Positions 6,537 to 8,139 of a stretch of DNA of 8,139 nt are shown here, in pieces (the first letter of the stretch is position 1; every line of letters starts with the position of its first letter). The position numbers and the translations under genes are program-made. The stretch spans positions 1 through 8,139 of the forward strand of contig JAVEEH010000305.1 in NCBI GenBank assembly GCA_030840545.1, written 5' to 3'. The notes under the pieces were generated by a model that did no database searches, was not told the DNA's origin, and worked only from the letters and a program-made list of their open reading frames with translations. The stretch is from Frankiaceae bacterium (lineage in GTDB: Bacteria; Actinomycetota; Actinomycetes; JAFAQI01).

Positions 6537-7498
6537 GGCTGGAATCTGCCCGCGGCCAGTGGCAGCCGGCGCGAACGCAGGGCGCCGACGGTCGAACCCA
6601 CCGCCCGCAGCACACAGGCAGCGGCACCGAACTGGTAACCGGCGCGCAGGTGGCGCGCCGACATGCGCAGACCCTCGTCCCAGACTTCTGCGCGCAGTCG
6701 GCCCGAGCCGGCGCCCAGCCGCCACGACTTGGCGGCAACGGCGCCGGCGCCGACGCCGTAGCGATACATGATGCGCAGCGCCGGCAGCCGATCGCGCCAT
6801 TGGTGGTGGGCGACGATCGACTCGGGCCGGAAGACTCCCGCCCACCCGGCCCGCTGCAGCCGGAGGACGAGGTCGGTGTCCTCCGCAGCCGGGAAGCGAG
6901 CCCCGGCGCCGAGCTCGTCGTCGAAGCCGTCGACGTCGGCGAGCGCCGCGCGACGGCAGGACATGTTGGCTCCGTGCCCCAGCCCGTCGGCCCGCTCGTG
7001 CGGCTCGACCCGCCGCGCCACGGTCGAGTCCGCGAGCGACAGCGGCTCGCCCGCACCTTCCCCGCCGACGACCTGGCCGAAGGCATAACCGACCGTGTCG
7101 TCGGCGAAGGCGGCCTCGACCTGTGCGGTCCAGTCCGCGTTCGGCGCACAGTCGTCGTCGGTGAACGCGACCAGTGGACGGCTCGCGGCGCGCCATCCGA
7201 CGTTGCGGGCACGACCGAGACCGGGCGCGGCCGCTCGCAGCACCCGCGCGCCAGACTGTGCCGCGACGACCGCGACCTCGGTGTCCGTCGATGCCGAATC
7301 GACGACGACGAGCTCGTCCTGCGGGCGCAGGGAGGCAGTGACGGCGGCGAGTGCGGCGCGGAGGAACGCAGCCCGGTCGCGGGAGCAGACGACGACCGTG
7401 ACGCCGGTCGAGGCCGTAGGGTGGCGCGCGTGCGGGCCGTGGTCGTCAGCGCGTGGGAACCCTGGCGGTTGTCCGACGGTGCCGTCTGGATCCTCCAC
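6533..7498 (-). CDS. GT2-family glycosyltransferase (copy b)
   Basis: This 321-residue, minus-strand family 2 glycosyltransferase is paralogous to the one at 3504-4385. Shared blocks include DELVVVDSAS (61-70), RARNVGWR (96-103), AFTDDD (111-116, metal binding), Glu206-Asp207 (likely base), HHQWR (231-235), YRYGVGAGA (245-253) and the RHLRAGYQFGA tail. About 33 residues precede the first strand (VTVVVCSRDR), more than in copy a. No ATG, GTG or TTG in this frame lies between the strand and 7498, so a start at or before 7498 is forced. GTG 7498 has GGAGG five bases upstream; ATG 7501 and GTG 7504 are nearby alternatives. The stop overlaps the next start as GTGA. The start region overlaps the divergent GT4 at 7430. 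The donor and acceptor are unknown. Confidence 0.88.
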   Translation of the reverse strand: MEDPDGTVGQPPGFPRADDHGPHARHPTASTGVTVVVCSRDRAAFLRAALAAVTASLRPQDELVVVDSASTDTEVAVVAAQSGARVLRAAAPGLGRARNVGWRAASRPLVAFTDDDCAPNADWTAQVEAAFADDTVGYAFGQVVGGEGAGEPLSLADSTVARRVEPHERADGLGHGANMSCRRAALADVDGFDDELGAGARFPAAEDTDLVLRLQRAGWAGVFRPESIVAHHQWRDRLPALRIMYRYGVGAGAVAAKSWRLGAGSGRLRAEVWDEGLRMSARHLRAGYQFGAAACVLRAVGSTVGALRSRRLPLAAGRFQP

Positions 7499-8139
7499 CA
7501 TCACCTCCGCTGGCTCGCCGGCCGACACGAGATCACCGTGCTGGCGGCGGGCGCCCCAGCGGCCGAGGCAGCGGTGCCGCAAGGCGTGCGGACGCTACCA
7601 GACGACATCCCGCTGCGGTGGTTCGGTGCAGCCCGGCCGCCGGCGGCTGACTACGCCTGGCGGCACATCGCCGGCTGGCGGCACGGCGAGCCCGCGCACG
7701 TGCCCTACGTCGAACGGCCGGCACTCCTCGCGGCGCTGCGCGCCGAGATCGCGGCAAGTCGTCCCGACGTCGTGCACGCGTTCGGGTGGGGCACCGCCGG
7801 GTTGTGGCGCTACACCGAAGGGGTGCCGGTCGTGCACGTTGCGGTCGACGCCTGGCACCGCAACGCCGGCAACCGGTTGGTGCCCGGGTGGCGCCGGCTG
7901 AGCGACGTGGGTCAGCGTCGCCTCGTGCGTGCACACGAGCGGCGGCACTATCCGCGGGATGCTGCGGTCGTCGTCGTTGCCGACCGGGATGCTGACGCGC
8001 TGCGCGCGCTCGCCCCCACCGCGCGGCTCGAGGTGGTGCCCAACGGGGTCGACGCCGGCGGCGAACCGGCTGTCTTGCCAACCGCACCGGTGCTCGGCTT
8101 CCACGGGTCGTTCGACGCCCGGCACAACATCGACGCCGC
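7430..8139 (+). CDS. GT4-family glycosyltransferase, N-terminal part (cut by window end)
   Basis: This reading frame is open from 7430 to the window end (236 codons, no stop), so only the acceptor half and the hinge are seen. It starts MRAVVVSAWEPWRLSDGAVW, a typical first strand plus glycine loop. It contains RPDVVHAFGWG (111-121), the linker RLEVVPNGVD (199-208) that marks the GT4 domain boundary, and LGFHGSFDARHNIDA (222-236), the start of the donor domain, where relatives read GSMDxxPNVDA. This resembles GT4 transferases of exopolysaccharide systems. The EX7E motif would lie beyond the edge. GTG 7430 has AGGG 8 bases upstream. GTG 7421 in the same frame, with GAGG 7 bases upstream, is an equal alternative that adds three residues. 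Its 5' end overlaps the divergent GT2 start. Confidence 0.85.
   Translation, partial: MRAVVVSAWEPWRLSDGAVWILHHHLRWLAGRHEITVLAAGAPAAEAAVPQGVRTLPDDIPLRWFGAARPPAADYAWRHIAGWRHGEPAHVPYVERPALLAALRAEIAASRPDVVHAFGWGTAGLWRYTEGVPVVHVAVDAWHRNAGNRLVPGWRRLSDVGQRRLVRAHERRHYPRDAAVVVVADRDADALRALAPTARLEVVPNGVDAGGEPAVLPTAPVLGFHGSFDARHNIDA
7504..7508 (-). promoter_or_regulatory. Ribosome binding site for the minus-strand GT2
   Basis: The minus strand reads GGAGG here (CCTCC on the + strand), followed after five bases by GTG 7498. This is the clearest Shine-Dalgarno in the window. It supports a start that lies inside the coding sequence of the divergent GT4. Confidence 0.6.

Noticed and set aside
5598..6638. 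A 346-residue open frame on the + strand over the minus-strand GT4
   Set aside because: The minus-strand product carries the full GT4 motif set. The + product is low-complexity Arg/Gly/Asp and is a shadow.
1..8139. tRNA, rRNA, CRISPR arrays, insertion sequences, prophage or attachment sites
   Set aside because: I looked for direct repeat arrays, transposase or integrase motifs and tRNA-like arms in both directions and saw none. Nearly all the sequence is accounted for by the glycan genes.

Overview
The window is very GC-rich (roughly 70% by eye), and almost every gene starts with GTG. Gene order is tight, with GTGA start/stop overlaps. This points to a high-GC actinobacterium (Actinomycetota). 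The sequence does not let me name the genus.

The content is part of a cell-surface polysaccharide or glycan assembly cluster. From left to right: (i) bases 1-113 may hold the 3' tail of an upstream gene. (ii) 140-712 (+) encodes a secreted or membrane-anchored staphylococcal-nuclease-like protein with all key catalytic residues. (iii) 713-885 is a 173-base leader or promoter region with two overlapping, mutually exclusive inverted repeats. (iv) 886-2376 (+) encodes a WbaP/EPS-type polyprenyl-phosphate glycosylphosphotransferase, the membrane enzyme that puts the first sugar-phosphate on the lipid carrier. (v) It is followed on the same strand by a GT4 (2402-3502), a GT2 (3504-4385) and a WbaZ-like GT4 (4382-5536), nearly or actually overlapping, so probably one operon. 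(vi) On the opposite strand lies a second GT2-GT4 pair (GT2 6533-7498, GT4 5511-6536) that runs into the first operon tail to tail. (vii) A further GT4 starts at about 7430 on the + strand and runs off the window; its 5' end overlaps the 5' end of the divergent GT2.

Working model: the phosphotransferase primes the lipid carrier at the inner face of the membrane. The five complete glycosyltransferases and the cut-off one then add further sugars. Flippase, polymerase or transporter and nucleotide-sugar genes are not in the window and would be expected in the flanks. Sugar identities cannot be read from the sequence.

I did not find a clear new biological system. The most unusual points are architectural: a mirror-image pair of GT2-GT4 modules with a 26-base tail overlap, and a divergent gene pair whose starts overlap by about 69 bases. 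There is no gene-free stretch longer than 300 bases.
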